Source: Apostichopus japonicus
Lineage: Eukaryota > Echinodermata > Holothuroidea > Aspidochirotida > Stichopodidae
Direction: 5' to 3'
Assembly (NCBI RefSeq): GCF_037975245.1
Contig: NC_092579.1
Coordinates: forward strand, 26,271,166 to 26,335,165
Length of the DNA: 64,000 nucleotides
Below the pieces are notes generated by a model. That model did no database searches, was not told the origin of the DNA, and saw nothing but the letters and a program-made list of their open reading frames with translations. How positions within the stretch are numbered: the stretch's first letter is position 1; each line of letters begins with the position of its first letter. Shown here one piece after another: positions 12,401 to 21,835 of this stretch. The position numbers and the translations under genes were made by a program.

Positions 12401-15400
12401 TGCACTCACCAAGCTGGATCTACATACTAAATATGAAGTTCAAGAAACTGATGTATTTCTTGTATTATCGTGTTTACAAGATTTTCAGACTTTGACTTAA
12501 ATGTTGACCGCAAATGACCTTTGACCTCCACCAGTGTTTTACTCAACAAGCTGCAACTGCATACCATGTATGATGTTCAACAAAGATGTACTTTTTGAGT
12601 TATCGTGTTCACAAAGTTTTCAGACTTTGACCTCTGTTGACCCCAAATGATATATAAGTTCAAAGAAAACAATATGGTTCTTGTACTCAATAAGATGGAT
12701 CCGCATACCAATTGTGAAATTAATCCACCATTACAATTTTTGAGTTATAGTGTTTACAAGCAATTGTGATACATACATACACACGGCGTCATCACCATCG
12801 CATAGATTCATTTTGCCTCCGGCAAGGAATAACCAAAAAAAATGGTACCCCCTCCCCGCCCCAGAAGGGATACTTAATCGGAGGGGAGGGGTAAATTAAT
12901 TGATCGTGTGAGCGCCATGAAAGTGAAATGCTGTACCCAATACGCGGGTCGCAGCAGCACGTATATGTATAAGCCTCTGTTTGGAAGCATACCATGTTGC
13001 GGACACAGAGCACTGGAATGTATCAATCGAAGACAGTCTGCTTGGTCATCGTAAACAAATGAACGATAAATAGTCAGTAATTAGAAATTCTTCACTATGT
13101 TCGTACAGTATAAACTGGAGTATGAAATCTTTTATCGCATTAATATTGCTTTGTCTTTGATTTTAATGATGTTCCCCTGTTTTGATCCTTTAGATTCAGC
13201 ACGTTCCTTTTTTCCTCTGGTTCTGAGGTTATTTATTTTACTCGTCTTGATGGTATTGGTTCTCAGATTTGTTAATAAAAAGTTGTCGTCGTAAATCTAG
13301 GACTTATCGCCCGCCATTGGTCTATTCTTAGGGAAACAAATAGATCTTGCAACATAGCTATATGTTTTCAGTTACGATGCTGGTTGTGACTAATAATTGT
13401 TGTGATAAATGTCATTATAAACAGTTATCCTCTCGTTGTCATAAATGTGTTGATATGCTACTTGCAGTCAACTGACCAGATTGTGTTAAATAATAGACTG
13501 TACGGCTATTCTTCCTACTGTAGCAAGTATGTTCTTGAAGTATTTGCGAAGACGTCATTTGACATGTGTTAGACACGGAGTGTTAGCTCAGTGGTTAACG
13601 CCGGTGCCTTCCAATCATAAGGTCCCCGGTTCGAGTCACTCCAATTAAGATTAATGTATGTCGTCCAAGTTACAGAGTTGTTGCCAATTCATAATCATGG
13701 ACGTTAAATATGAATCTAAGAGACTGACTTCGGTCAGCTTGCGGCTTTGATAAGCCAATGATGGCTTCTTTGCGAGTTCCTGCTTGCAGGGGGATCTAAA
13801 GTACATACATACATACTTCCTCGGCCCTGAGTGCCGACAGTCGACCCCAATCACTCATATAACAGAAATTCGACATGTGCCCAATATTATTTCCAGGCAT
13901 TGGGGTGTATTTTAATGAGACGATAAGATGTCTCACCTAGGACACATGTTTTGGTTTGGCAGTAAAATGTTCATTGAAGTTGGACGTGAGTCAACCATAA
14001 TTGACTTTCTAGCACTTTGGGGTCAATCTTATTGAGAATTATTTCACGTAATAGTTTTACTCTCTTGAAATCAAACCAGACGTTCGCGTTGGGACGCCGT
14101 TTTTGAAACAAAGATGTCGGTAACCATGCATACATAAGGAGCTTGATAATTCTGTTCATGTTTAAATTATTACAATATTGTTTTCAGAAATTGTAGCCAC
14201 AACAGCGTTTGAAGGTAGGTCTGTACATTACTGTCAGATACCCGCACGTGCAATATGTAACTAACTTTTTATAACCTATGTTTATGTATATCTGTTCCTT
14301 TGCTCGTACGACGGGATTCGTTGACCTATTTTTAGGTCCTCCATCATATTTTGACAGCGCTTCGTATTTCATTTCCTTGAATTTGTCTATTTTCATGTCA
14401 GTTGCGTCTCTGTCGAAAATTGAATTGGAAGTAACCTGTCGGATCGGTTTTGTGTCTGGTTTGCCAGGCAGATGATCTACGCTCAACATATCATTCTTTT
14501 CACCAACATTTCAAACCAAAAAGCCGGGAGGCTTTGTGATTACTTGTCATAAATGTTTCACTCAATTAAACTTGTCTGATAGAGAAACTGAATTACAGTA
14601 TCCAAGAATAAGTCAGTACCCTATGCATGAGATAGTTCGAGCCCCGGGCCATTGCAGCTATCGATATTACACACTTGATAACATGACATGTATGAAAGGA
14701 AATAAATACGTATAAATATGGTTATTTTCAACATATTTACATTTATACTCAGCCCACTCAATAATGTGCATGCTATTACTTCGAGAGAAACAAAACCACG
14801 AGTGCACATCTGCAGGTCAATGGCTATCAGTGCACCTGCATATATGGCAGGAATCCAATGTATATTTCCTGGGATATCGTGTTTACAAGCTAAGCGTTAT
14901 AACTCACGTACATATGCAAATATACACACATATGAAAATACGTTCACACACGCCATCGTGGCCGCTTTTAGGTTCCTGATTCTGTTAGCTTCAGATTGCT
15001 TAAACCACTAAAAAAAGCCAATAACCATTTTTCATTATTTTCACTGTCGGCAACCATATATTTGGATCACTTTTAACATTCGTAAAGTCATTACTATCGA
15101 TATTCACATAAGTTGAAATCTATACACCGCGTTAAATTGTGTTTACACAAGAGGTATATTACTAACGCAATAACATGCCTTTAACTCTTCAACCTATACA
15201 CAATATCGTCGCATAATTTTGACAACATCACTTGCCTAAGGGCTTGAGAATCGTTACTAAAATCTAGTTGACAGGTACTCCAAGGAATGGATGGACATGT
15301 TACATATCAGGCATGACTTATTTTGTAAAGAGATTTTGCATAATTTTCCAAAAAGTGTGAATTATTCCGCGGCGGATTGGAGAAAATTTAAGCACTGAAT

Positions 15401-18400
15401 TTTAAACTGAAGTGGGCAAAATATGCATGGGACTTCTGACATATATACGAACTGAACGAACTTTACAAGTATCACATGAAATGTAATTGATCATCTCTCT
15501 TAGAATCATACCTATAAAATAGTTGGCTATTTTGCCTTTAGTAAAAGCTACAGATCATATTCTATACTTCCAGATGTAACAAGTGCAATGTTCTTTACAT
15601 ATGAAAATGTATAACGTGCTGGTAATTATAGACACCCCTATACAATGAGTCGTGATAATGAAAACTGTAGAGAGAGGATATTTTTCTTATGAAGACATTT
15701 ATTATAGCTCAACGGGTAGTATACATGAGCAAATTGGAACATATCAAACGGGAAGGGACCTTGCAGATGATCAGCGGATGAAGTTTTAGTAATTCGTTTG
15801 ATAATTGTTCACAATTTGTATATGTTAAACGGAACGAGGTTGCTTGATTGAGTAAATGTAAGGCACGCCGATGCCAACAGTATTATACATACGCCTTGTC
15901 GTAACTCTGTACCTTCATCATTCGTTACGATCAACAACAAAACACAGAACAATGTACAATTAATGTTGATATGTTGTAGACAAAGAGCACTGTTGCCAGT
16001 CCACTTTGCATGTCTATAACACTTTAAGCTTTAAGAAGAATTAGACCTCCTGGTATTAAGATTTTATAATAGACCTAATTTGTAGTCTTAACATACATCA
16101 GAATGTTACCATATGATATGCCTACAGTTTAACTTTTTGCTAAGGAAGGACTCACAGAACATGAGAGGGGACAGCTTCAACGATCCCAGTACCACACCGC
16201 CTCACCACCTCCTTCATCAAACCCTGCATCTGCCTCTGTCCTATCCGTAAATGTTTCTGCCTCTACCTAGATCATTGGGGGGGGGGGGGGGGAGACTTTA
16301 TAATATGTCCCCTACCTTTGAAAGCGTGTATGCAACTGATGGAACGTAGCATTAAAAAGAGGTAACAAGGTAAGCTATAAATCAACGGGCTTGGGAATAC
16401 AAAAGCAGTGACCATACGGTTTGTATCCAGTATAATTTAAAATATTTATTTCACAGGTGGGATATTTCTGTATTTATTGGACACCAAGTATAGCCTTTGG
16501 GGACAATCTGTAAACTATAGAAGCTATCAAATGATCGTTCGAAAAAAATGAAAACTGCACGGTGGTAGAGAAAAGCGCCAAAAGTATGAAAACTTTGCAA
16601 CGTGATTATTTAGTGAGTCGCACTGTCGCTGTTTCTTATCAAAGAGAATATTGTTGAACTGTTGGTGCTAATCCAAATGACAAATTCGAGATGAAATACT
16701 TGCTCTAAGCGCCGCAGTAGGAAGTGTTCTCATTGTTGTTTATCTCCCAATCTATTACCGTACTAATTTGATCTGGTCATTCGATTTCTCTGTGGAGTTG
16801 ATAGATCTGACAATATTATATATTTTATGCAACTATATCTCACTTACTTAATGATAAGAATTTATCGCCATTGGGGAGCAGGGAGTTGTTATCCCCTTGT
16901 TGGGAGCAGTGGCATCGTTAGACATTTGAGAGTGGTGGTGGTGGGCACACTGAGAGCTACATTTTGTATGAGGGGGAGGGGGGGGTTGGGGGATACATAA
17001 TAAGGTTGATGCAAATTTGGCGCCAGAGGCGCCAGTGCGAGCGTGGAGCGTGAAGCAATGTTGGCGTGGAGTCGATGGCCGCCATAGAGCCCTCGAGGGG
17101 GTCAGGGGACCCCCCAACACTTGCAGTTGTCATCATTCCCATACATTATATCAGCTTCAAATCACCAAACATACATTATAGTTAGTGGACGTCAAAAAGT
17201 TGTGTCTTCCTGTCTAAGAGAGCTTTACATTAGATCCGGATCTGATCTCCTGCTTAGGATCAGTTCCTGTGCTCGAGATCAAGGTTGTAGTGTTAATACA
17301 GATCAGATCCGGATCTGATCCTCCGATTTGAATCTTGGCAATGCATGTTATGGTTCACTGTTAATTCGATCTCTAGTTAAGAGTATCAAAATGCATGTTA
17401 TGGTTCACTTGTAATGCGATCTCTAGTTAAGAGGATCAAGAACATGTTATGGTTCACTGGTAATACGATCTCTAATTAAGGTCAGGAAATCAGATCCGGG
17501 TCCATAGTGTAAAAGCACCCTATGTTTTTCCTTGACATCGAACCTGAACATTTGAGGGGCGGGGGGGGGGGGTGGGGATGTGGGTACGTGCACCCTCCAA
17601 TATATTTTGTAATAATCCACTTAACATATAGGCTACACATCTCTACCTTTATATCTAAGTTTACTATACATTGGCCAGGATCAATGTTTCCAAACTAGAT
17701 TGTTGCCAAAGCGATGAAAATGTTTGTGACATAAAACGGTACTTTTCTCGATGACGTTTCACATCTTATTATTAATATAGAACTGCTTCTCATTTCCTAT
17801 AGCAACTCGACACCTTGCTGACACCGACACACGGTTGTATCGACGACCAGCAAACACTCTAACACATTGAATAACGCCATTACCGTGTATATACGTACGT
17901 ATATTAAAATACCTTTCTCCATATGTGCCGGATAGGTATGCCTATATATGTCATTAGTTTATACCGAGATGTTATGTTCGTTGACATTATTCCCGGGAAT
18001 TGAGAATTGACGGAAATAATTTTCCAAAACTATTTGTTTGCGCAGTCAGTAACGCACGCAGCATGTCAAACTTGTCGTCTACGTCACGACACAAACCTCA
18101 GGTGTGCAGTAGTCTGACCGAGATAACTCGATTTAATCATCGGAGAAATGGAATTACGCAGATTGAATTCAAAAATACCTTTACTACGACGAAATCGTCA
18201 ATATTATATACATGACCGCTATGAAGGGCATTCTATGTGCATACCAATAGTGAAAAGAATGAACCATGTATATATATATAGTGGTATACATAATGTATAT
18301 GAATCAACAATGTTGCAAAAATCGTGTCTCCGTCGTAAGAAAAAAATGGACAAAAGGGTAACATGTTGCTTTGTTGTATTTGTCCTGTATTTGAATTCTA

Positions 18401-20377
18401 TAGTCACAATTCAGTTTTGTATTTCCTGAATTGGAATCCTAAAGATTACACAGTCCAGTTACTTAATTGATGAATCGCTGCAGCTGTTCAAAGGTTATTT
18501 CTCAAAATATTAGAAACACAATATGGACTGATATTAGTGTGGGATGGGGGGGGGGGGGTTATCACCCTATTCAACAAAATTAATTTTGTGTCTAAATTCA
18601 ACTTTTAACTGTATACCGACCGTCACACGTAACACCTAATATTGCTTCTTTTCTTATACCACTCAGACCAGCAAGTCTGCCCATGGCTTAAACATCGATT
18701 AATTCATAGGTCTACTAGTAGACTATATAGTCGTTGAAATAAAAACCCATTGACTTTGGAATTACGGTTATGAACGTGATATGTAAAATGTTAACACCCT
18801 GAAACCCAATCAATCAGTTGCACAAATAGGTAACCTATATGTATTGTGTTCGTCATTTGACCTAATATATATATTCAACAGTTCATATGCCATAACGTAT
18901 TTAAACTACTTAACCTATAAGTCCCTTAATAAACACACCAAACGGTCACTCATTGACATATTTATGCATACATTTTTAAACGATGAGATGTCTTGATCAG
19001 AAATTCTTAAGAACCTTAAATTTTGATCACGGCCCCAACAATCATCGTCTCAAATGCTCATCAAAAATTCTCCAAAAGCGGCAGCGATATTTAAAATTTA
19101 ATCGATTAAAGGCTTGTACGCTATAGACGTTATAGAAGTGATTTTTTTTTAACTTTAGAGATATTACGTATATTTTAACTCTCTGATGGGAGATATGAGT
19201 TAGCTGCGAATACACTGGTCTAAACGTATAGCTTTAGGGGGGCTTTCCCTCATATATGGTACAAGGCATTACAATGTACACAATGAACGGTGGGTAGCCC
19301 AGAAGGTGTTTAAAGCGGGTAAGATAACATCGTACTTATATAATACTAACTATAGTACATTGTATCAAATTGGTTGTAATAAGCAGATTGGTTCCGAAAT
19401 AAAATTCACATTGAACTTTTAAATCCGTTCCACCTTGTTGACATAAGTTAAGTGCAGTGACCAATAACCCATTGTGAATCAAATGGTCTAACACTGAATC
19501 AAGCTAAACCTGTCAATTTTCATTAGGTATGGTCTTTTGACTAACGGCAGAGGACGGAAATTACAGTTATAACATAAACAACAAGGCTGGTAAGAAAAGG
19601 GGATAATCATTCTTAGCATAAAAAGGATGTCTCAGGAAATATGAGACCGGGTGTTTGTTAACAATCTCATATTTCATTATGAAAAATAACAGGACGTAAA
19701 GACATCATACCCAAAGGGTTTATTGACCCTTTCCGGCAAAGGACTTGGCCAATAACATAAGACCGAGTATCAACCGAATATAGCTTACCGTAACCATTTA
19801 TAGCTACGACCACGATGTAACACACTTTACAAGTCACAGAAGGTAATAATTTGAACTGAAAAAGAATATTTAGCTGAAAGCGGTACCCAACTAACGCAAA
19901 CTAGGATAAACGGATGAATGTTTAGTCAAATTTCTTTGATTTTTGGGTATTTAAGGTGGGGCATAATCTCTGTCACTCGGAATCCACTCTTGTTTGCAAT
20001 TTACGTGACCAGTAATGTTTCAGGGATGATTAAGAGTTTGACTACTCATGACCTCAAATGACCTTTGACCTGTATCAAATCTCTAGAAGGCGAGTTCACA
20101 TTAGCTCGGTGAACCTATACACCTCCGACCTATGAAATTCACAAGTATACTGTACTTGTTTCGTACAATATTGCTTACAATATTTTTCCATATGTTTTGA
20201 CCAGTAGTGACCTTAAGTGACATTTGACCTTTCCCAACAAGTAAAGGGGGGGGGGGGGGTTGTGATAACTATCCGTATACATGCTTATTGGATACATTGC
20301 GCACAGAGTACAAAATAAGAACGGTACCTACCGGTTCCGAAGAAACCGCCGATTACGTTAACAATGGATTGCCACAT
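4729..20377 (-). CDS. Intracellular globin, four coding exons (whole gene)
   Basis: This is a heme-binding globin of the single-domain, echinoderm intracellular type, presumably for oxygen storage or transport in coelomocytes; that role is inferred from the family. Coding exons are 20377-20332, 9994-9877, 6748-6523 and 4923-4729, totalling 585 nt and 194 residues plus stop. All three introns are GT-AG and all phases agree (1, 2, 0). The last two introns sit at the classic globin positions B12.2 and G7.0. Visible functional residues are Trp38 in helix A, Phe67 at CD1, the distal His87 (E7) and the proximal His119 (F8). The A/B pattern (Leu-Val-Arg-x-x-Trp, then Asn-Lys and Phe-x-x-Asp-x-Phe) and the G/H pattern (KVLMEA, then DAWLKA) are what I know from holothurian haemoglobins. 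It is longer than the usual 150-160 residues because of a pre-A extension of about 25 residues and a C-terminal tail of about 20. There is no secretion signal and no frameshift, so it appears functional. Confidence 0.88.
5148..5915. repeat. (ATCAT)n pentamer microsatellite, about 150 units
   Basis: The array is nearly perfect ATCAT from 5148 to about 5510. Blocks of the variant CTCAT follow (about 5512-5568, 5670-5690 and 5751-5760), each set in plain units. It then shifts to CACAT/GTCAC units (about 5800-5885) and ends with a few ATCAT units. Grouping of identical variants in blocks points to local slippage or unequal exchange rather than random mutation. Because 5 and 3 are coprime and the unit lacks stops, it gives a long Ser-Tyr-His-Ile frame that is not a gene. 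Confidence 0.97.
6439..6471. repeat. (TA)n microsatellite
   Basis: An uninterrupted TA dinucleotide run of about 33 bp inside globin intron 3. Confidence 0.9.
6523..6748 (-). CDS. Globin exon 3: helices C-F with heme pocket
   Basis: The 226-nt exon follows acceptor TTCTTCTTTGCGTGTAG and begins with the third base of the Arg55 codon (phase 2, position B12.2). It ends at Asp130 before donor GTACGT (phase 0, position G7.0), the same limits as exon 2 of vertebrate globins (223 nt in human beta globin). It encodes the C helix Asp-Pro turn, CD1 Phe67, the E helix with distal His87 in a Met-Lys-Ala-His context, and the F helix with proximal His119 in Ala-Arg-Thr-His. No residue needed for heme binding is missing. 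The first few residues of the open frame upstream of 6748 are intron. Confidence 0.92.
7246..7286. repeat. Poly(C) tract followed by (CT)n
   Basis: Direct reading: a run of C with few interruptions, then CTCTCT. It is a simple sequence tract in globin intron 2. Confidence 0.85.
7418..7672 (+). mobile_element. tRNA-derived SINE, copy 1
   Basis: The head GGAGTGTTAGCTCAGTGGTT has a good RNA polymerase III A box (TAGCTCAGTGG), and GGTTCGAGTCA at about 7474 is a B box with one mismatch. A non-tRNA body of about 150 bp follows; its core (CTTCGGTCAGCTTGCGGCTT and GAGTTCCTGCTTGCAG) is nearly identical in the copy at 13.6 kb and recognisable at 34.4 kb. The end is a CATA-rich tail. The head does not fold as a proper mature tRNA and is joined to the shared body, so this is a SINE and not a tRNA gene. 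I do not recognise the named family. Confidence 0.8.
7905..8992. repeat. 1-kb dispersed repeat, copy A, with TGACCT array
   Basis: Homologous along its length to 11795-12833: both begin with AAATTTGTCCAAGAAT, share AATGTTTCA.TATCCAGAAA, pass through about three 130-150 bp TGACCT units, and end in a CA-rich stretch followed by a small hairpin and AAGG. A perfect TGACCTTTGACCT (nuclear-receptor DR1 on the minus strand) is at 8666-8678. The terminal hairpin TTGCT-TTC-AGCAA is at 8969-8981. No open frame is shared between the copies, so the repeat is non-autonomous; its class is unknown. Confidence 0.75.
9541..9563. repeat. (GATA)/(GA)n tract
   Basis: Short GATAGATA then GAGAGAGAGAGA simple sequence in globin intron 2. 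Confidence 0.7.
9877..9994 (-). CDS. Globin exon 2: pre-A segment and helices A-B
   Basis: The 118-nt exon lies between acceptor GTTCTTTTTCCGCAG and donor GTGAGT. It encodes the last two bases of codon 16 to the first two of codon 55: an acidic linker, then LSVYEKNLVRSSWEQ (helix A, invariant Trp38) and the lysine-rich B helix ending Asp-Ile-Phe-Met-Arg. There is no in-frame ATG before helix A, so the start must lie in an upstream exon. The only fitting candidate found is 20396-20332, whose phase 1 end matches. Confidence 0.88.
10000..11794. other. Intronic, nothing recognised
   Basis: This is AT-rich DNA with G/C homopolymer patches at 10252-10272, 10720-10730, 10888-10902 and 11150-11160. 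The text around 10870-10960 (runs of C flanked by 'aatgtgccc') resembles the interior of hAT-like repeats, but I could not define ends. Confidence 0.4.
11795..12833. repeat. 1-kb dispersed repeat, copy B, with TGACCT array
   Basis: Same orientation and order as copy A at 7905-8992. It has two perfect TGACCTTTGACCT elements (12366-12378 and 12515-12527). The terminal hairpin TTGCC-TCC-GGCAA (12813-12825) differs from that of copy A by changes on both arms that keep pairing. Copies A and B lie 3.9 kb apart in adjacent globin introns and could mediate unequal exchange. Confidence 0.75.
12834..13576. other. Intronic, nothing recognised
   Basis: There is a GC-rich patch at 12841-12892 and otherwise AT-rich DNA. 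I see no gene or clear repeat. Confidence 0.45.
13577..13817 (+). mobile_element. tRNA-derived SINE, copy 2
   Basis: Nearly identical to the copy at 7418 over head, core and CATA tail, with A box TAGCTCAGTGG and B box GGTTCGAGTCA. The tail is a clean (CATA)n (13803-13816). High identity between copies suggests recent activity relative to the other repeats here. Confidence 0.82.
13971..14489 (-). other. Two consecutive open frames of unknown nature inside globin intron 1
   Basis: On the minus strand, 14489-14184 is open for 101 codons and 14159-13971 for 62. Both translate to a polar mixture rich in Lys, Asp, Arg and Asn, without the low-complexity look of most chance frames nearby (for example a KPDTKPIRQV stretch, and VWFDFKRVKLLREIIL in the second). 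They could be exons of a nested gene, a processed pseudogene fragment or chance. I recognise no family and no matching splice pair. Confidence 0.2.
14490..16275. other. Intronic, nothing recognised
   Basis: AT-rich DNA with short frames only; no motif, array or terminal repeat found. Confidence 0.45.
16276..16292. repeat. Poly(G) run
   Basis: A G homopolymer of about 16-17 nt, read directly. Long G or C runs recur throughout the window (18546, 20247, 24560, 26167 and others). Confidence 0.85.
16905..17118. mobile_element. GC-rich fragment resembling a hAT-like element
   Basis: It opens CAGTGGCATCGTTAGACATT and contains G-rich tracts, GGCGCC-AGA-GGCGCC and a GGGGGTCAGGGGACCCCCC block, a texture typical of non-autonomous hAT-like elements. 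No matching opposite terminus or target duplication was found, so the limits are uncertain. Confidence 0.35.
17235..17325. repeat. GATC-rich palindromic stretch
   Basis: 17301-17320 reads GATCAGATCCGGATCTGATC, a perfect 20-bp palindrome. A shorter related form (AGATCCGGATCTGATC) is at about 17232-17247. Such a palindrome may be the tip of an inverted-repeat element; no element limits are visible. Confidence 0.6.
17341..17480. repeat. Three tandem units of about 50 bp
   Basis: The units begin CATGTTATGGTTCACT at 17344, 17394 and 17443 and share CGATCTCTAGTTAAGAG. Divergence is modest. No function is suggested by the sequence. Confidence 0.85.
17490..20020. other. Intronic, nothing recognised
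   Basis: G-rich runs at 17556-17572 and 18546-18558; otherwise AT-rich with only short chance frames. Confidence 0.45.
20025..20245. repeat. Short TGACCT-rich repeat copy
   Basis: One to one and a half units of the family, with a perfect TGACCTTTGACCT at 20059-20071. A poly(G) run follows (about 20246-20258). Confidence 0.7.
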
Positions 20378-20396
20378 TTGTTTCAAAGCTCCACCG
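20332..20396 (-). CDS. Globin exon 1: start codon and N-terminal extension
   Basis: The 65-nt exon lies between acceptor TTCTCTTTCCAG and donor GTAGGT. ATG is at 20377-20375, followed by residues 2-15 (WQSIVNVIGGFFGT) and the first base of codon 16, giving phase 1, which matches the exon at 9994. The strong acceptor 19 nt before the ATG implies a 5' UTR intron. The frame is also open between acceptor and ATG, so a coding upstream exon cannot be fully ruled out, but the best candidate upstream exon (near 24.6 kb) has a stop in that frame. The encoded peptide is amphipathic and lacks the Met-Gly myristoylation start of some membrane-bound globins. Confidence 0.65.
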
Positions 20397-21236
20397 CTGG
20401 AAAGAGAAGAATACGGAAAAAAAAACATATTTCAAATGATAACAGCTATGACAGGTAAACACACCACTGGATCAGTGGAAGTAAGCGACATGTACGTGGG
20501 ATATTGAGCTTTGTATTTGTTAACGACAAACACTTCACACTGTCGGTATAGGCATATCATAAAAAATAAAAAAATAAACATTGTAATCTATCATGAGTTA
20601 TTTCAAACATATAGGTGTTCAAGGTGGGTAAACATAAAGCAGAATATATATCTCAATGGATTTGCTCTAGATCGCCTTCACACTGTGGGAATATCTTACA
20701 TCAAATTCAACATCGTGATCTATATCATACACCATGTCAAAAACTATGTGTGCTCCCACATTGTCTAACTAAGACCCGAAACATGTCATGAGAGTGACAC
20801 AAAAGGAGGTTTTTTACATGAACATCAGCCAACAAATCACAAAAGACGACAGCTCACATTTTTCATGTCATTTTTACAAGCAGGGTATACCATTTTGTAA
20901 TGTATACAAATAACAGCTGACCTCAATCGATGTTAAGTCGCTAAATACCATTACCAAGTAACCAATCGTATTATAATGAGTTTATTCAAACATTTACTCC
21001 GGAAAGCAGAGTGCATATGCTCAATTAGTTTATTTACAATATAAGCAATAAAGACATCCCGTACTGTACATGGAGAAACAGAAAAAACACATGCTCGCCT
21101 CCAGTTTATACGGAAGTTATTATGTACGATCGTGACAAGTTGATTGGTGTAAAAGTGATGATTCGAATCAGGAGTGGTGGGAATATTCGTCGTGTGGGTC
21201 ACATGTGGTAAACAATAATGAAATTAAGAAAGTTCA
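20397..21236. other. Nothing recognised (probable globin 5' UTR intron)
   Basis: AT-rich, with only chance frames (20511-20768 plus, 20951-21202 minus). If the 5' UTR exon near 24.6 kb is real, this is intronic. Confidence 0.4.
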
Positions 21237-21835
21237 TCTATAGAGCAGGTTCTTATTGTGTTTGTTGTTAACTATTCTAAATTATATTTTATACTTGAAA
21301 TTCATATGGTTTATCTACATGATGTATTACTATGTTTCTTGTTAACTATAAACAATACTGGAATGTTTGCAGCTCATATAGAGCATGTACTTATTGTGTT
21401 TGTTGTTAACTACACTATAGATTAAATTTATACTGAAATTCATATGGTTTATCTACATGATGTATTACTATGTTTCTTGTTAACTATAAACAATACTGGA
21501 ATGTTTGCAGCTCATCTAGAGCATGTACTTATTATGTTTGTTGTTAACTACACTATAGATTAAATTGATACTGAAATTCATATGGTTTATCTACATGATG
21601 TATTACTATGTTTCTTGTTAACTATAAACAATACTGGAATGTTTGCAGCTCATATAGAGCATGTACTTATTGTGTTTGTTGTTAACTACACTATAGATTA
21701 AATTGATACTGAAATTCATATGGTTTATCTACATGATGTATTACTATGTTTCTTGTTAACTATAAACAATACTGGAATGTTTGCAGCTCTTATAGCGCAT
21801 GTACTTATTGTATTTGTTATTAACTAAACAACAAC
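21237..21835. repeat. 138-bp tandem array, four full units and a partial fifth
   Basis: The anchor GAATGTTTGCAGCTCATATAG recurs at 21361, 21499, 21637 and 21775, exactly 138 bp apart each time. Units 2 to 4 are almost identical; the first and the partial last are more diverged, as expected for an array homogenised from its centre. Each unit contains two related GTTGTTAACTA/CTTGTTAACTA blocks about 70 bp apart, so the unit may itself be an old dimer. Confidence 0.95.

Larger units (their letters stand above)
9995..20331 (-). other. Globin intron 1 (pre-A helix, phase 1), 10.3 kb
   Basis: It starts GTAGGT and ends CAG. It contains the second 1-kb repeat copy (11795-12833), SINE copy 2 (13577-13817), an unexplained pair of minus-strand open frames (14489-13971), G17 at 16276-16292, a GC-rich hAT-like fragment (16905-17118), a palindrome and 50-bp repeats (17235-17480) and a short TGACCT repeat (20025-20245). 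An intron in this position is additional to the two conserved globin introns. Confidence 0.75.

Noticed and set aside
21237-21835. CRISPR-like regular spacing
   Set aside because: The whole 138-bp unit is repeated with no unique spacers, and the genome is eukaryotic.
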